NCBI GenBank assembly: GCA_934546725.1
Contig: CAKTED010000098.1
Location: 1 to 6,164 of the forward strand
DNA length: 6,164 nucleotides
Source of the DNA: an uncultured Oscillospiraceae bacterium
Lineage (GTDB): Bacteria > Bacillota > Clostridia > Oscillospirales > Oscillospiraceae
Direction of reading: 5' to 3'
Shown here: one piece after another, positions 1 through 5,565 of the stretch
Position numbering within the stretch: the first letter of the stretch is position 1
Layout of the letters: the number at the start of each line of letters is the position of its first letter
Notes under the pieces: model-generated
The model's database searches: none
The model's input: only the letters and a program-made list of their open reading frames with translations
What the model was told of the DNA's origin: nothing
Made by a program: the position numbers and the translations under genes

Positions 1-205
1 CGTCTATGTACGCCACGGCAAGATAATCGGCTCCGAGCCTCTGGAGCAGCTCCGCCACTCTGACCGCTCCGTGCCCATATGCGTTTGCCTTGACAACGCC
101 GAGAAAGCGGCAGCCCTCCGGCAGCTTTGCGCGCAGCTCATGATAATTATGTTCAATATTCGCAAGGGATATTTCAGCCCAGCATCTTTTCTTCAGTGGA
201 TCCAT
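1..205 (-). CDS. alr: Alanine racemase, N-terminal part (runs off left edge)
   Basis: This is the start of a PLP-dependent alanine racemase, the cytoplasmic enzyme that interconverts L- and D-alanine and supplies D-alanine for peptidoglycan. Only 68 codons are present; the barrel remainder and the C-terminal domain with the catalytic tyrosine lie beyond base 1. The translation begins MDPLKKRCWAEISLANIEHN and contains VVKANAYGHG at residues 37-46, the family signature, with the PLP-binding lysine at residue 39, its usual position. The WAEISLANIEHN stretch at 9-20 is also typical of the family N-terminus. The ATG at 203-205 follows the lipoprotein stop codon by 5 bases. A purine-rich AGGGAAG site (216-222) about 10 bases upstream lies inside the end of that gene, which suggests translational coupling. 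The protein is too short for the usual length check, but the motif makes the call secure. Confidence 0.95.
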   Translation of the reverse strand, partial: MDPLKKRCWAEISLANIEHNYHELRAKLPEGCRFLGVVKANAYGHGAVRVAELLQRLGADYLAVAYID

Positions 206-210
206 TTTTC

Positions 211-789
211 CTACACTTCCCTGAATTTCGCCGAAAGAACGGTAAAGCCGTTCACGGCAATTTCCGCTTTTATCAAAGAATGGTTTTCATCCGAAAACCA
301 TAGCGTACATATGGTTTTTTCGCTTTCTCCCGCTCCACTTATGTTCATTTCCGCCACGAGGCAGTCCACTCCGTCAAGAGCTTCGCCATACAGCTTCTCC
401 GCATATCCCGTCCTGACCGCGCTTACGATGAGCGGCAGAGCCTCAAGCGGAGAATATCCCGCCGTGCATATCGCCCCCGTATCGATCAGCGTATCGCCGC
501 AGCTCAGAACAAAGCTGCCGCTTTCCGATATTTTCGCCGATATATCGTCAATGATCTCCGGTTCAAGGACCTTCACGGTGCCCGTGCTTCCGTCGCCGGT
601 GTAGGAAAGCGTATAGTCATAGCACCTGTCGCCATAATCAGCGCGGACATCCGCCGTAAGGCTCGCGTCCGCTTTCAGATATTCCGCGCGTATATCAACG
701 AAGCTCTGCTCAGGTCCTCCGCCCGAGCATGCGGAAAGCAGAATGGTACAGCCTGCGGCAAACGCAAAAATGAAAAAACGTGCCTTCAA
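211..789 (-). CDS. LolA/YdcC-like lipoprotein
   Basis: This is a 192-residue predicted lipoprotein. A short basic start (MKAR) and a hydrophobic stretch lead to the lipobox LSAC, with the acylated cysteine at residue 21, followed by a Ser/Gly-rich linker. It should be anchored on the outer face of the membrane. Residues 30-192 look beta-rich. The C-terminal pattern, LWFSDENHSLIKAEIAVNG and then a hydrophobic strand, resembles LolA-like lipoproteins such as Bacillus YdcC. YdcC lies between acpS and alr, so the position directly before alr supports the family. The start codon is TTG (787-789). It is chosen because it gives a complete signal peptide, there is no in-frame ATG before the lipobox, and AGGGAG lies 10 bases upstream. 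Its function is not known; a role in handling lipids or envelope components is inferred from the fold only. The gap to nnr is 6 bases and to alr 5 bases. Confidence 0.82.
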   Translation of the reverse strand: MKARFFIFAFAAGCTILLSACSGGGPEQSFVDIRAEYLKADASLTADVRADYGDRCYDYTLSYTGDGSTGTVKVLEPEIIDDISAKISESGSFVLSCGDTLIDTGAICTAGYSPLEALPLIVSAVRTGYAEKLYGEALDGVDCLVAEMNISGAGESEKTICTLWFSDENHSLIKAEIAVNGFTVLSAKFREV

Positions 790-795
790 GAATTT

Positions 796-2316
796 TCAGC
801 TCCCTGAAAACGCCTCCGGCAGCAGTGAGATAATATCTCCAGGCGTCATGGAATATTCGCCGTACCTTTCGGCGGCAAGGTCTCCGGCCCGGCTGTGCAG
901 ATATACGGCGAGCGGTACGGCCTCCTCCGGCTCAAGCTGAGCGCAAAGCGCCGCCGTTATGCCGGACAGTACATCTCCGCTCCCGCCCTTGGCCATACCA
1001 GAGTTTCCGCAGGTATTTACAAAACACCTGCCGTCGGTAAGCGCCGTTATGCTCCTGTGCCCCTTGAGCACAAGCGTACAGCCATACCGCCGCGCAAAAT
1101 CGCGCGCCGCTTCGAGCCTGTTATCGCCGATATCACCGCCGAGACGTCTGAACTCCATTTCGTGCGGCGTAAGTACGACATGACATGCTGCCCTGTCCAG
1201 TATATCAATAGTCCCGGAAAGAGCATTTATTCCGTCCGCATCAAGTATGAGCGTACACGTATAATTTTCAAGGAGATATTTTATGAGCGTCGTGCTCTCC
1301 TCTCCGCGCCCCATCCCTGGCCCGGCAAGGCAGACATTGCAGCCTTCAAGCTTCTCAGATATTTTCCGGACCGTGCCACCGGCCAGTCCGTCTATCCTTC
1401 CGTCCTTCGTGGAGGGCAGCGGAAACGGCATGGCTTCCGTGCATTTAACGGCCTCTATTTCGTATATCGAATCCGGAACAGCGAGAAAAACAAGGCCTAC
1501 GCCGCTGTGAACGGCCGCCTGCGATGCAAGATACGGCGCTCCAGTGTATCCGACGCAGCCGCCGATAACAAGGAGCTTCCCATAGCTGCCCTTATGGCTA
1601 AGCGGCGACCTTGGAGGAATCGCGGCCCGTGCTTCCCCGCCCGTGTATGCAAACGTTTTGCAGCCCGAAAATATCTCCCTGTCCGGCAGAATGCCGATAT
1701 CGGCCACCGTAAGTTTGCCCGCGTAAACGCAGCCGGGCTCAACGAACAGACCGATTTTCGGAAAGCCGAACGTCACGGTAGCGTCAGCCCTTACGGCCGT
1801 ACCCATAACGGTGCCGCTGTCGGCAGATACTCCGCTCGGGATATCGGCGGAAACTACGGGCGCTGTCAGCGAATTTATGAGCTCAATGGCGTCGGCATAC
1901 GCTCCGCGCACGGCGCTGTTCAGTCCCGTCCCGAGCAGCGCGTCGATTATAACGCCGCAGCCGCGAAGAAATTCGTCCGCTTCCGCTCCGCTCCAGTCGG
2001 TTTCGGCGCAAACGCCGGCATTTTCCATTCTCCTGACCATCTCGCCACAATCAGGCGTAAGCTTTTCGCGCTTTCCGACGAAAAACGCTCTCACGCTCCA
2101 GCCCTTCCCGGCAAGTATCCGCGCGGCGGCAGCCCCGTCGCCGCCATTGTTCCCGCTGCCGAAAAATACCGCCGCAGAGCTGCCGCGAGCCTGCCTTTCC
2201 GCCTCGCCCGCCAGCGCCATGGCCGCGTTTTCCATAAGCTCGAGCGACGGCACACCGTGGCCCAGTATCGTTCCGCTGTCCAGCCTGCGCGACTGTTCTG
2301 CCGTAAAAAGCTCCAT
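796..2316 (-). CDS. nnr: Bifunctional NAD(P)HX epimerase / ADP-dependent NAD(P)HX dehydratase
   Basis: This 506-residue cytoplasmic metabolite-repair enzyme restores NADH and NADPH that have been hydrated (NADHX, NADPHX). The N-terminal YjeF_N epimerase domain (about 1-215) has GSGNNGGDG at 53-61, IIDALLGTG at 123-131 with the expected Asp at 125, and ADIPSG at 157-162. The C-terminal ribokinase-like dehydratase domain (about 225-506) has HKGSYGKLLVIGG from 241, GPGMG at 332-336, LDADGINAL at 358-366, TPHEMEF at 383-389, LKGH at 417-420 and KGGSGDVLSG at 443-452 with the catalytic Asp 448. Both halves look complete, and the length fits the fused form seen in E. coli and many clostridia; Bacillus has the two halves as separate proteins. 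The ATG at 2314-2316 shares one base with the upstream stop (TAATG), with a GGGGG tract just before it, so coupled translation is likely. Confidence 0.96.
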   Translation of the reverse strand: MELFTAEQSRRLDSGTILGHGVPSLELMENAAMALAGEAERQARGSSAAVFFGSGNNGGDGAAAARILAGKGWSVRAFFVGKREKLTPDCGEMVRRMENAGVCAETDWSGAEADEFLRGCGVIIDALLGTGLNSAVRGAYADAIELINSLTAPVVSADIPSGVSADSGTVMGTAVRADATVTFGFPKIGLFVEPGCVYAGKLTVADIGILPDREIFSGCKTFAYTGGEARAAIPPRSPLSHKGSYGKLLVIGGCVGYTGAPYLASQAAVHSGVGLVFLAVPDSIYEIEAVKCTEAMPFPLPSTKDGRIDGLAGGTVRKISEKLEGCNVCLAGPGMGRGEESTTLIKYLLENYTCTLILDADGINALSGTIDILDRAACHVVLTPHEMEFRRLGGDIGDNRLEAARDFARRYGCTLVLKGHRSITALTDGRCFVNTCGNSGMAKGGSGDVLSGITAALCAQLEPEEAVPLAVYLHSRAGDLAAERYGEYSMTPGDIISLLPEAFSGS

Positions 2317-2843
2317 TATTCCCCCTGCGCTTTCTTTGTCCCGTCCTTCATTTTGGGTCCGAGGTACTGCCTGAAAGCGTCCCTCAGGCGCTCGGACGGA
2401 TTGAAGTATACAAGGATCCTGCTGCCGTCCTCGCGTTCGCAGATAAAATACCAGCGATCGTCGCTTTTCGTGGAAATGGAAGCATCAAGAACCCTGGTAA
2501 ACTCTCCCTCGATCCTTCTGCTGCCGCAGTATTCCATGATCTGTATCTCGCGGCAGGAGCAGCTGAGAACGTTTTTGCGCTTGCGCTTTCCGAGGATCAT
2601 ATCTATGTCCACATCTCCGCTGATAAAGGAATATTCAAACTCCTTGACCGTGTATTTGAACATGAAAAATATCAGAATGCAGATGAGCGCGAAGAAAAAC
2701 GGAAAAATGCTCGTGAAATAGTGAAAAGCCAGCGCCACGAGAACAAGGCCGAGAATTACCGCCGCCAGCTTGAAGGCCCCTTCCTTCCCGGCGCGGCTTC
2801 TTCTGATAAGCTCCTCCACAAAAACGTCCTTATATGTCTGCAT
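2316..2843 (-). CDS. Small two-helix membrane protein, function unknown
   Basis: This is a 175-residue protein that I cannot assign a function. A charged N-terminal segment (about 1-22) is followed by two adjacent hydrophobic helices at roughly 24-40 and 43-62, forming a hairpin with only a few residues between them. By the positive-inside rule both ends should be cytoplasmic. The soluble part (63-175) begins EFEYSFISGDVDIDMILGKR, carries a basic cluster GKRKRK at 85-90, and has alternating beta-like stretches ending with a helix and a charged tail. This layout recalls clostridial membrane proteins annotated only as a domain of unknown function (DUF6106 is my best recollection, unverified) and would suit a small PH-like beta domain. 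Cys residues at 95, 97, 106 and 135 are not in an obvious metal-site pattern. The ATG at 2841-2843 has GGAG 11 bases upstream. It sits 23 bases after alaX and overlaps nnr by one base, so it belongs to the operon. Confidence 0.8.
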   Translation of the reverse strand: MQTYKDVFVEELIRRSRAGKEGAFKLAAVILGLVLVALAFHYFTSIFPFFFALICILIFFMFKYTVKEFEYSFISGDVDIDMILGKRKRKNVLSCSCREIQIMEYCGSRRIEGEFTRVLDASISTKSDDRWYFICEREDGSRILVYFNPSERLRDAFRQYLGPKMKDGTKKAQGE

Positions 2844-2866
2844 AATAAAATCAGCTCCGTTATTTT

Positions 2867-4021
2867 TTATTCTGCGAAGTATTTTTCTATATCGGCGCGC
2901 GAGGCCCTGACACTGCCCTGGATCATCTCCGGCTTTCCGCCGCCTCTTCCGTCCAGAGCTCCATTTATCTCCTTCGCTTTCGCCCGCAGGTCTACGGTCG
3001 AGCTGCCCATGACGTAATTATAGCCCTTTTCATCGTCCCCGGCAAAGGCCGCGGCTATTCCGCCGCAAAGCTCCACCGCGCCGTTTACAAGATATCTCAG
3101 GCTGTCGCCGTCAAAGGCGGCGGATTCAAAAAAGCAAAGGTTGCCGTCCACTCCTTCAAGTCCCGCAAGCTGTGCGCCGAGAACGCTGCGCTTAAGCTCC
3201 GCATTCTGGTATCTCGCGCTCATCAGCTCGTCGTTCACCCGCCTGACGGCTTCAAAAACGGCATCTCTCTTCGCCGAAAGAAGGGCGGAAATTCTGTCCG
3301 CGCTTTTCTGCTTTTCACGGTAATCCTCCAGCGCCCTGCTTCCGCAGAGCATGCTCACCCTTGTCCCGCCGCGATGCTTCATATGATCCGTAAGCTTTAT
3401 CATGCCTATCTCGCCGCTGCGCGAAACATGCGGCGCGCAGCAGGCGCATTTATCGTAGCCCTCTATCGTTACAATGCGCACATTTTCAGTAAGGTCGAGC
3501 TTACTGCGGTAATCAAGTGCTTTCAGCTCCTCCGGCGACGGGAACTCCGCGCGAACGGCAACGTTTTTCCACACCGCCATATTGGCCTCAAGCTCCACCT
3601 GCTCAAGCTCCTCACCGCTGAGCTCACCGTTAAAGTCTATCGTAATGCAGTCGCTGCCCATATGGAAGCCAAAGTTATCAAAGCCATATTTTGCATGGAC
3701 TATGCCGGATACAATATGCTCACCGGAGTGCCCCTGCATTCTTTCAAAGCGCTGCTCCCAATCCAGTCGGCAATCATACTCCGCGCCAGGCTCGAGCACC
3801 TGTTCCGTGTAGTGATAAATGACGCCGTTTTTCTCATAAACGTCAAGGACCCTTACGTTTCCGATAACGCCCGTATCGGCCGCCTGTCCTCCGCCCTCCG
3901 GGAAAAATGCCGTGCGGTCAAGCACCGTAAGATATCGCCCGCCGTCGCTCTCGCTGGAAAGCACCTTCGCTCTGAAAGCGCTCATATGGCTGTCCATATA
4001 ATAAAGCTTTTCGGTATTCAC
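2867..4021 (-). CDS. alaX: AlaX-type alanyl-tRNA editing protein with DHHA1 domain
   Basis: This 384-residue cytoplasmic protein resembles the editing and C-terminal regions of alanyl-tRNA synthetase without the aminoacylation domain. The family hydrolyses Ser- or Gly-tRNA(Ala) made by mistake. The order is an AlaRS-like beta-barrel segment with FFPEGGGQAADTG at 39-51, then the zinc-binding editing core with HSGEH at 98-102 (HxxxH) and CCAPH at 194-198 (CxxxH) leading into SGEIG at 202-206. A coiled, charged linker follows at about 230-285, and a DHHA1 domain ends with GRGGGKPEMIQGS at 358-370. All four expected zinc ligands are present, so the protein looks active and of the long (AlaX-L) type. 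The start is GTG at 4019-4021: the following residues NTEKLYYMDS match the usual family N-terminus, and a perfect AGGAGG lies 8 bases upstream. It is the first gene of the operon, behind its own promoter. Confidence 0.93.
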   Translation of the reverse strand: MNTEKLYYMDSHMSAFRAKVLSSESDGGRYLTVLDRTAFFPEGGGQAADTGVIGNVRVLDVYEKNGVIYHYTEQVLEPGAEYDCRLDWEQRFERMQGHSGEHIVSGIVHAKYGFDNFGFHMGSDCITIDFNGELSGEELEQVELEANMAVWKNVAVRAEFPSPEELKALDYRSKLDLTENVRIVTIEGYDKCACCAPHVSRSGEIGMIKLTDHMKHRGGTRVSMLCGSRALEDYREKQKSADRISALLSAKRDAVFEAVRRVNDELMSARYQNAELKRSVLGAQLAGLEGVDGNLCFFESAAFDGDSLRYLVNGAVELCGGIAAAFAGDDEKGYNYVMGSSTVDLRAKAKEINGALDGRGGGKPEMIQGSVRASRADIEKYFAE

Positions 4022-4029
4022 CTCTGCCG

Positions 4030-4035
4030 CCTCCT
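4030..4035 (-). promoter_or_regulatory. Ribosome binding site deciding the GTG start of alaX
   Basis: The minus strand reads AGGAGG, a full match to the anti-Shine-Dalgarno consensus, then 8 bases, then GTG. The next in-frame ATG is eight codons further in and would remove the conserved LYY segment, so GTG is preferred. Confidence 0.85.
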
Positions 4036-4054
4036 GTTATCTGCCGTTTTGCCT

Positions 4055-4083
4055 ATTTTAGCACCGAACGGCCATTTTTGCAA
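4055..4083 (-). promoter_or_regulatory. Predicted sigma-A promoter of the alaX-nnr-alr operon
   Basis: On the minus strand the -35 is TTGCAA (4078-4083), the spacer is exactly 17 bases, and the -10 is TAAAAT (4055-4060), preceded by TGC to give an extended -10. Transcription would begin near 4048, leaving a leader of about 27 bases, too short for a T-box or riboswitch. It lies between the terminator of the upstream gene and the alaX ribosome binding site, where a promoter is expected. No operator-like repeat overlaps it. Confidence 0.7.
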
Positions 4084-4111
4084 TCCTCTGCTGTGACGTT
4101 ATGGTGTATAC

Positions 4112-4156
4112 AAAAAGCCGCAGGGTACGAAAATCTGCATTTTCGTATCCTGCGGC
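4112..4156 (-). terminator. Rho-independent terminator of the methyltransferase gene
   Basis: Two 17-base arms (4140-4156 and 4117-4133 on the plus strand) are complementary apart from one position and enclose a 6-base loop. In the minus-strand transcript the stem starts GCCGCAGG, and after the second arm comes a run of five U (4112-4116). It begins 18 bases after the methyltransferase stop codon. The one imperfect pair is A-C in the minus transcript and would be a G-U wobble on the other strand, but there is no U tract directly after the stem in that direction. Confidence 0.9.
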
Positions 4157-4174
4157 CGCGCTTATGAAAGCTTT

Positions 4175-5263
4175 TTACTTATCGAGCGCAATTCTGCTCT
4201 GCTTATATATCTCGCGCTTATAACGCTCGGAGCACTGGAAGTCAAAGACCATGATGGGCTTTTCGTTGAAGGTGGGCGCATAGGTGTCAACAAGAGACTT
4301 TGCGGCGGCTTCGATCTCGGCATCGCTCGCATCCTCCGCCACGGCGGGAGGCGTTACGCCGAAGGTTATCTTATCGCCGTATTTTTCGTTGAGCATTTTA
4401 ACGTCGTTCATGATCTGCGGACACCACATATCGTTGCCCTGCGCGATCATCGCGGGAACGAGCATTTCATTCTTGCCGCAGGAGTGCTGCTGGAACCAGA
4501 GGCCCTTTGAATGGCAGAAGTCCACTATCTTCTTAATATGGGGGACCACCATCTCCATGCAGGTATCAAGGGAGAAGAAGGGCGCGCGCTGAGAGCCCCA
4601 GTCATCGTGGAAAAGAACGCCGTCAAGCTTGAAGCACTCGAGATATTTGCTGATCATGTGTATGTACATATCGGCCAGCTTATCGAAAAGCGCGTGGACG
4701 GCGTCCTGCTGGTCCTCGTCGATAAGAGCCATGATGGCGTTTTCAAAGTCCATGAAGGAGATAAGGCGCTCAAACATACCGTTCTGGAACGTTACGGAAA
4801 GAGAACGTCCGTCGCCGTTGAAGGCGGCGTTCACCTTTGCGCAGTTTTCCCAGTCCATTGCGTCGATATCGGGGAACTTTATGATCTCGGGCCAATCGTT
4901 TACGTCCTCCATGATCGGCTTGCCGGGCTGGACCATGGAGCCTCCTACGACAGGGACATAAACCCAGTTCACGCCGAAGAGGTCGGGTCCGCCCTTCTGA
5001 TCGTCCGTATGAACGGGGCCAAGGTCGCGCACCTCGGCGCGGGCAACGTGGTCAATGTTGATTCTCGGCTCAAGAGACATGGTATCTCTTGCAACGCTCG
5101 GAAACCAGAGCGCACCCTCGTGCTTATACGCGGCGTAAAGATTCTCTCTCGGAGTTATCGGAAAATTATATATTTTTTCATTGACGGCCCAGACAGGCTC
5201 GTTGGCCTTGAGATATTCGCCTTTTATCTCAAGCTCCGCGTCGGAATACGGAATACGTTTCAT
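4175..5263 (-). CDS. MtaA/UroD-superfamily methyltransferase-like protein
   Basis: This 362-residue cytoplasmic protein belongs to the uroporphyrinogen decarboxylase / MtaA-MtbA-CmuA superfamily, whose non-UroD members move methyl groups between corrinoid proteins and thiols or other acceptors. Visible family features are NFPITPRENLYAAY at 33-46, DGVLFHDDWGSQ at 214-225, HSKGLWFQQHSCG at 251-263 and FDFQCSERY at 340-348. H260, C262 and C344 fit the zinc signature HxCx(n)C of the methyltransferases (spacing 81, compared with 74 in MtbA as I recall). The arginine-rich RQAGR motif of true heme-pathway UroD is absent, so a methyltransferase is favoured over a decarboxylase. The substrate cannot be read. 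The ATG at 5261-5263 is chosen because AGGGAGG lies 10 bases upstream; the reading frame continues 39 codons further upstream, but that part covers the promoter and leader. It is a single-gene unit with its own promoter and terminator and no corrinoid-protein gene nearby. Confidence 0.85.
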   Translation of the reverse strand: MKRIPYSDAELEIKGEYLKANEPVWAVNEKIYNFPITPRENLYAAYKHEGALWFPSVARDTMSLEPRINIDHVARAEVRDLGPVHTDDQKGGPDLFGVNWVYVPVVGGSMVQPGKPIMEDVNDWPEIIKFPDIDAMDWENCAKVNAAFNGDGRSLSVTFQNGMFERLISFMDFENAIMALIDEDQQDAVHALFDKLADMYIHMISKYLECFKLDGVLFHDDWGSQRAPFFSLDTCMEMVVPHIKKIVDFCHSKGLWFQQHSCGKNEMLVPAMIAQGNDMWCPQIMNDVKMLNEKYGDKITFGVTPPAVAEDASDAEIEAAAKSLVDTYAPTFNEKPIMVFDFQCSERYKREIYKQSRIALDK

Positions 5264-5273
5264 ATCATTACAT

Positions 5274-5280
5274 CCTCCCT
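5274..5280 (-). promoter_or_regulatory. Ribosome binding site deciding the methyltransferase start
   Basis: The minus strand reads AGGGAGG, then 10 bases, then the ATG at 5263. Two other ATG triplets lie between them, but both hit a stop within three codons. The site rules out the longer upstream frame. Confidence 0.85.
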
Positions 5281-5289
5281 GTGATATTC

Positions 5290-5303
5290 GAGCCCTCGGG
5301 CTC
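5290..5303 (-). other. GC-rich hairpin in the methyltransferase mRNA leader
   Basis: The leader contains GAGCCCGAGGGCTC, which folds as a 5-bp stem with a CGAG loop. It would start about six bases after the predicted transcription start and end ten bases before the ribosome binding site. Such 5'-terminal stems can protect mRNAs from decay in Gram-positive bacteria; that role is inferred here. It is too small to be a riboswitch. Confidence 0.5.
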
Positions 5304-5315
5304 ATCCTGTTTAAT

Positions 5316-5344
5316 ATTTTATCATCAGGCGGCTTAATATACAA
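5316..5344 (-). promoter_or_regulatory. Predicted sigma-A promoter of the methyltransferase gene
   Basis: On the minus strand the -35 is TTGTAT (5339-5344), the spacer is 17 bases, and the -10 is TAAAAT (5316-5321), preceded by TGA to give an extended -10. Transcription would start near 5309, leaving a leader of about 45 bases. The layout is nearly the same as the alaX promoter: identical -10, identical spacer length and a TGn extension. Confidence 0.65.
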
Positions 5345-5408
5345 TACTGTAAGGGCGATATCAGAAAATAATATGGCCAACCGCGCGCATCAGATTCTCA
5401 ATATAATA

Positions 5409-5441
5409 CGGGCGGTACAGCGTCAAACACTGCACCGCCCG
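5409..5441 (-). terminator. Terminator-like hairpin downstream of the ABC permease gene
   Basis: Two 12-base GC-rich arms (5430-5441 and 5409-5420) surround a 9-base loop. In the minus transcript the stem reads CGGGCGGUGCAG with CUGUACCGCCCG, fully paired if one G-U is allowed; on the plus strand the same position is an A-C mismatch, so the structure fits minus-strand RNA. The following sequence is UAUUAUAUUG, U-rich but without a clean run, so termination may be moderate. It lies 124 bases after the permease stop. Confidence 0.65.
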
Positions 5442-5444
5442 CAT

Positions 5445-5550
5445 ATTAATTATCACTTTCGGCTATTGGATGGGAAATATGGGTTATGGGGAGGGAATAG
5501 AAATTGGAGAATAAATTGTTGGATGGGAACGCCGAAAATGATTAATTAAT
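5445..5550. repeat. Imperfect 20-bp inverted repeat bounding a 106-bp stretch
   Basis: The left arm (5445-5463) reads ATTAATTATCACTTTCGGC. The reverse complement of the right arm (5531-5550) reads ATTAATTAATCATTTTCGGC. They match at 18 positions with one mismatch and one single-base gap. In the minus transcript the mismatch becomes a G-U pair, leaving one bulged A. The similarity stops sharply at both outer ends. Whether this is a small non-autonomous mobile element, a remnant, or an mRNA stem-loop cannot be decided from one copy; no clear target-site duplication is visible. Confidence 0.55.
5464..5529. other. 66-bp tract without C on the plus strand, G-rich, with a repeated 11-mer
   Basis: Between the inverted-repeat arms the plus strand has no C and about 25 G in 66 bases. 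The minus-strand transcript is therefore C-rich and free of G. TTGGATGGGAA occurs twice, at 5466-5476 and 5519-5529. Four G runs at 5472-5474, 5481-5483, 5488-5491 and 5493-5495 fit the simple G-quadruplex pattern on the plus strand. In transcript sense the composition resembles a Rho-loading (rut) region. No gene is seen here. Confidence 0.6.
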
Positions 5551-5565
5551 CGATATATTTGCCAT

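Noticed and set aside
895..2721. A 608-codon open frame on the plus strand
   Set aside because: It lies opposite nnr and the membrane-protein gene, is unusually rich in Arg and Ala with no recognisable motif, and lacks a ribosome binding site. The minus-strand frames here carry clear protein signatures, so this is a codon-bias shadow.
3374..4096. A 240-codon open frame on the plus strand
   Set aside because: It is antisense to alaX, which has all its zinc ligands and a perfect ribosome binding site. The plus frame shows no domain and runs into the alaX promoter.
4105..4112. The palindrome TGTATACA as an operator
   Set aside because: It is only 8 bases, lies 21 bases upstream of the -35 and overlaps the end of the terminator's U tract. 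It occurs too easily by chance to call.
4022..4116. A T-box leader ahead of alaX
   Set aside because: An alanine-responsive T-box would fit the gene, but the leader after the predicted start is only about 27 bases, and no GGTGG-type anticodon-arm partner or antiterminator is present.
4511..5284. A 257-codon open frame on the plus strand
   Set aside because: It mirrors the methyltransferase gene, whose conserved motifs are on the minus strand, and has no ribosome binding site or family resemblance.
5264..5380. A 39-codon upstream extension of the methyltransferase
   Set aside because: The extension covers the predicted promoter, leader hairpin and ribosome binding site and has no family sequence. 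The ATG at 5263 is preceded by AGGGAGG.
5264..5408. A cobalamin riboswitch ahead of the corrinoid-type methyltransferase
   Set aside because: The leader is about 45 bases with one small hairpin; no B12-box-like sequence or large fold is visible.
5373..5549. A small plus-strand gene from the ATG at 5373
   Set aside because: There is no ribosome binding site, it runs through the terminator hairpin and the inverted repeat, and its peptide is low in complexity with no familiar pattern.
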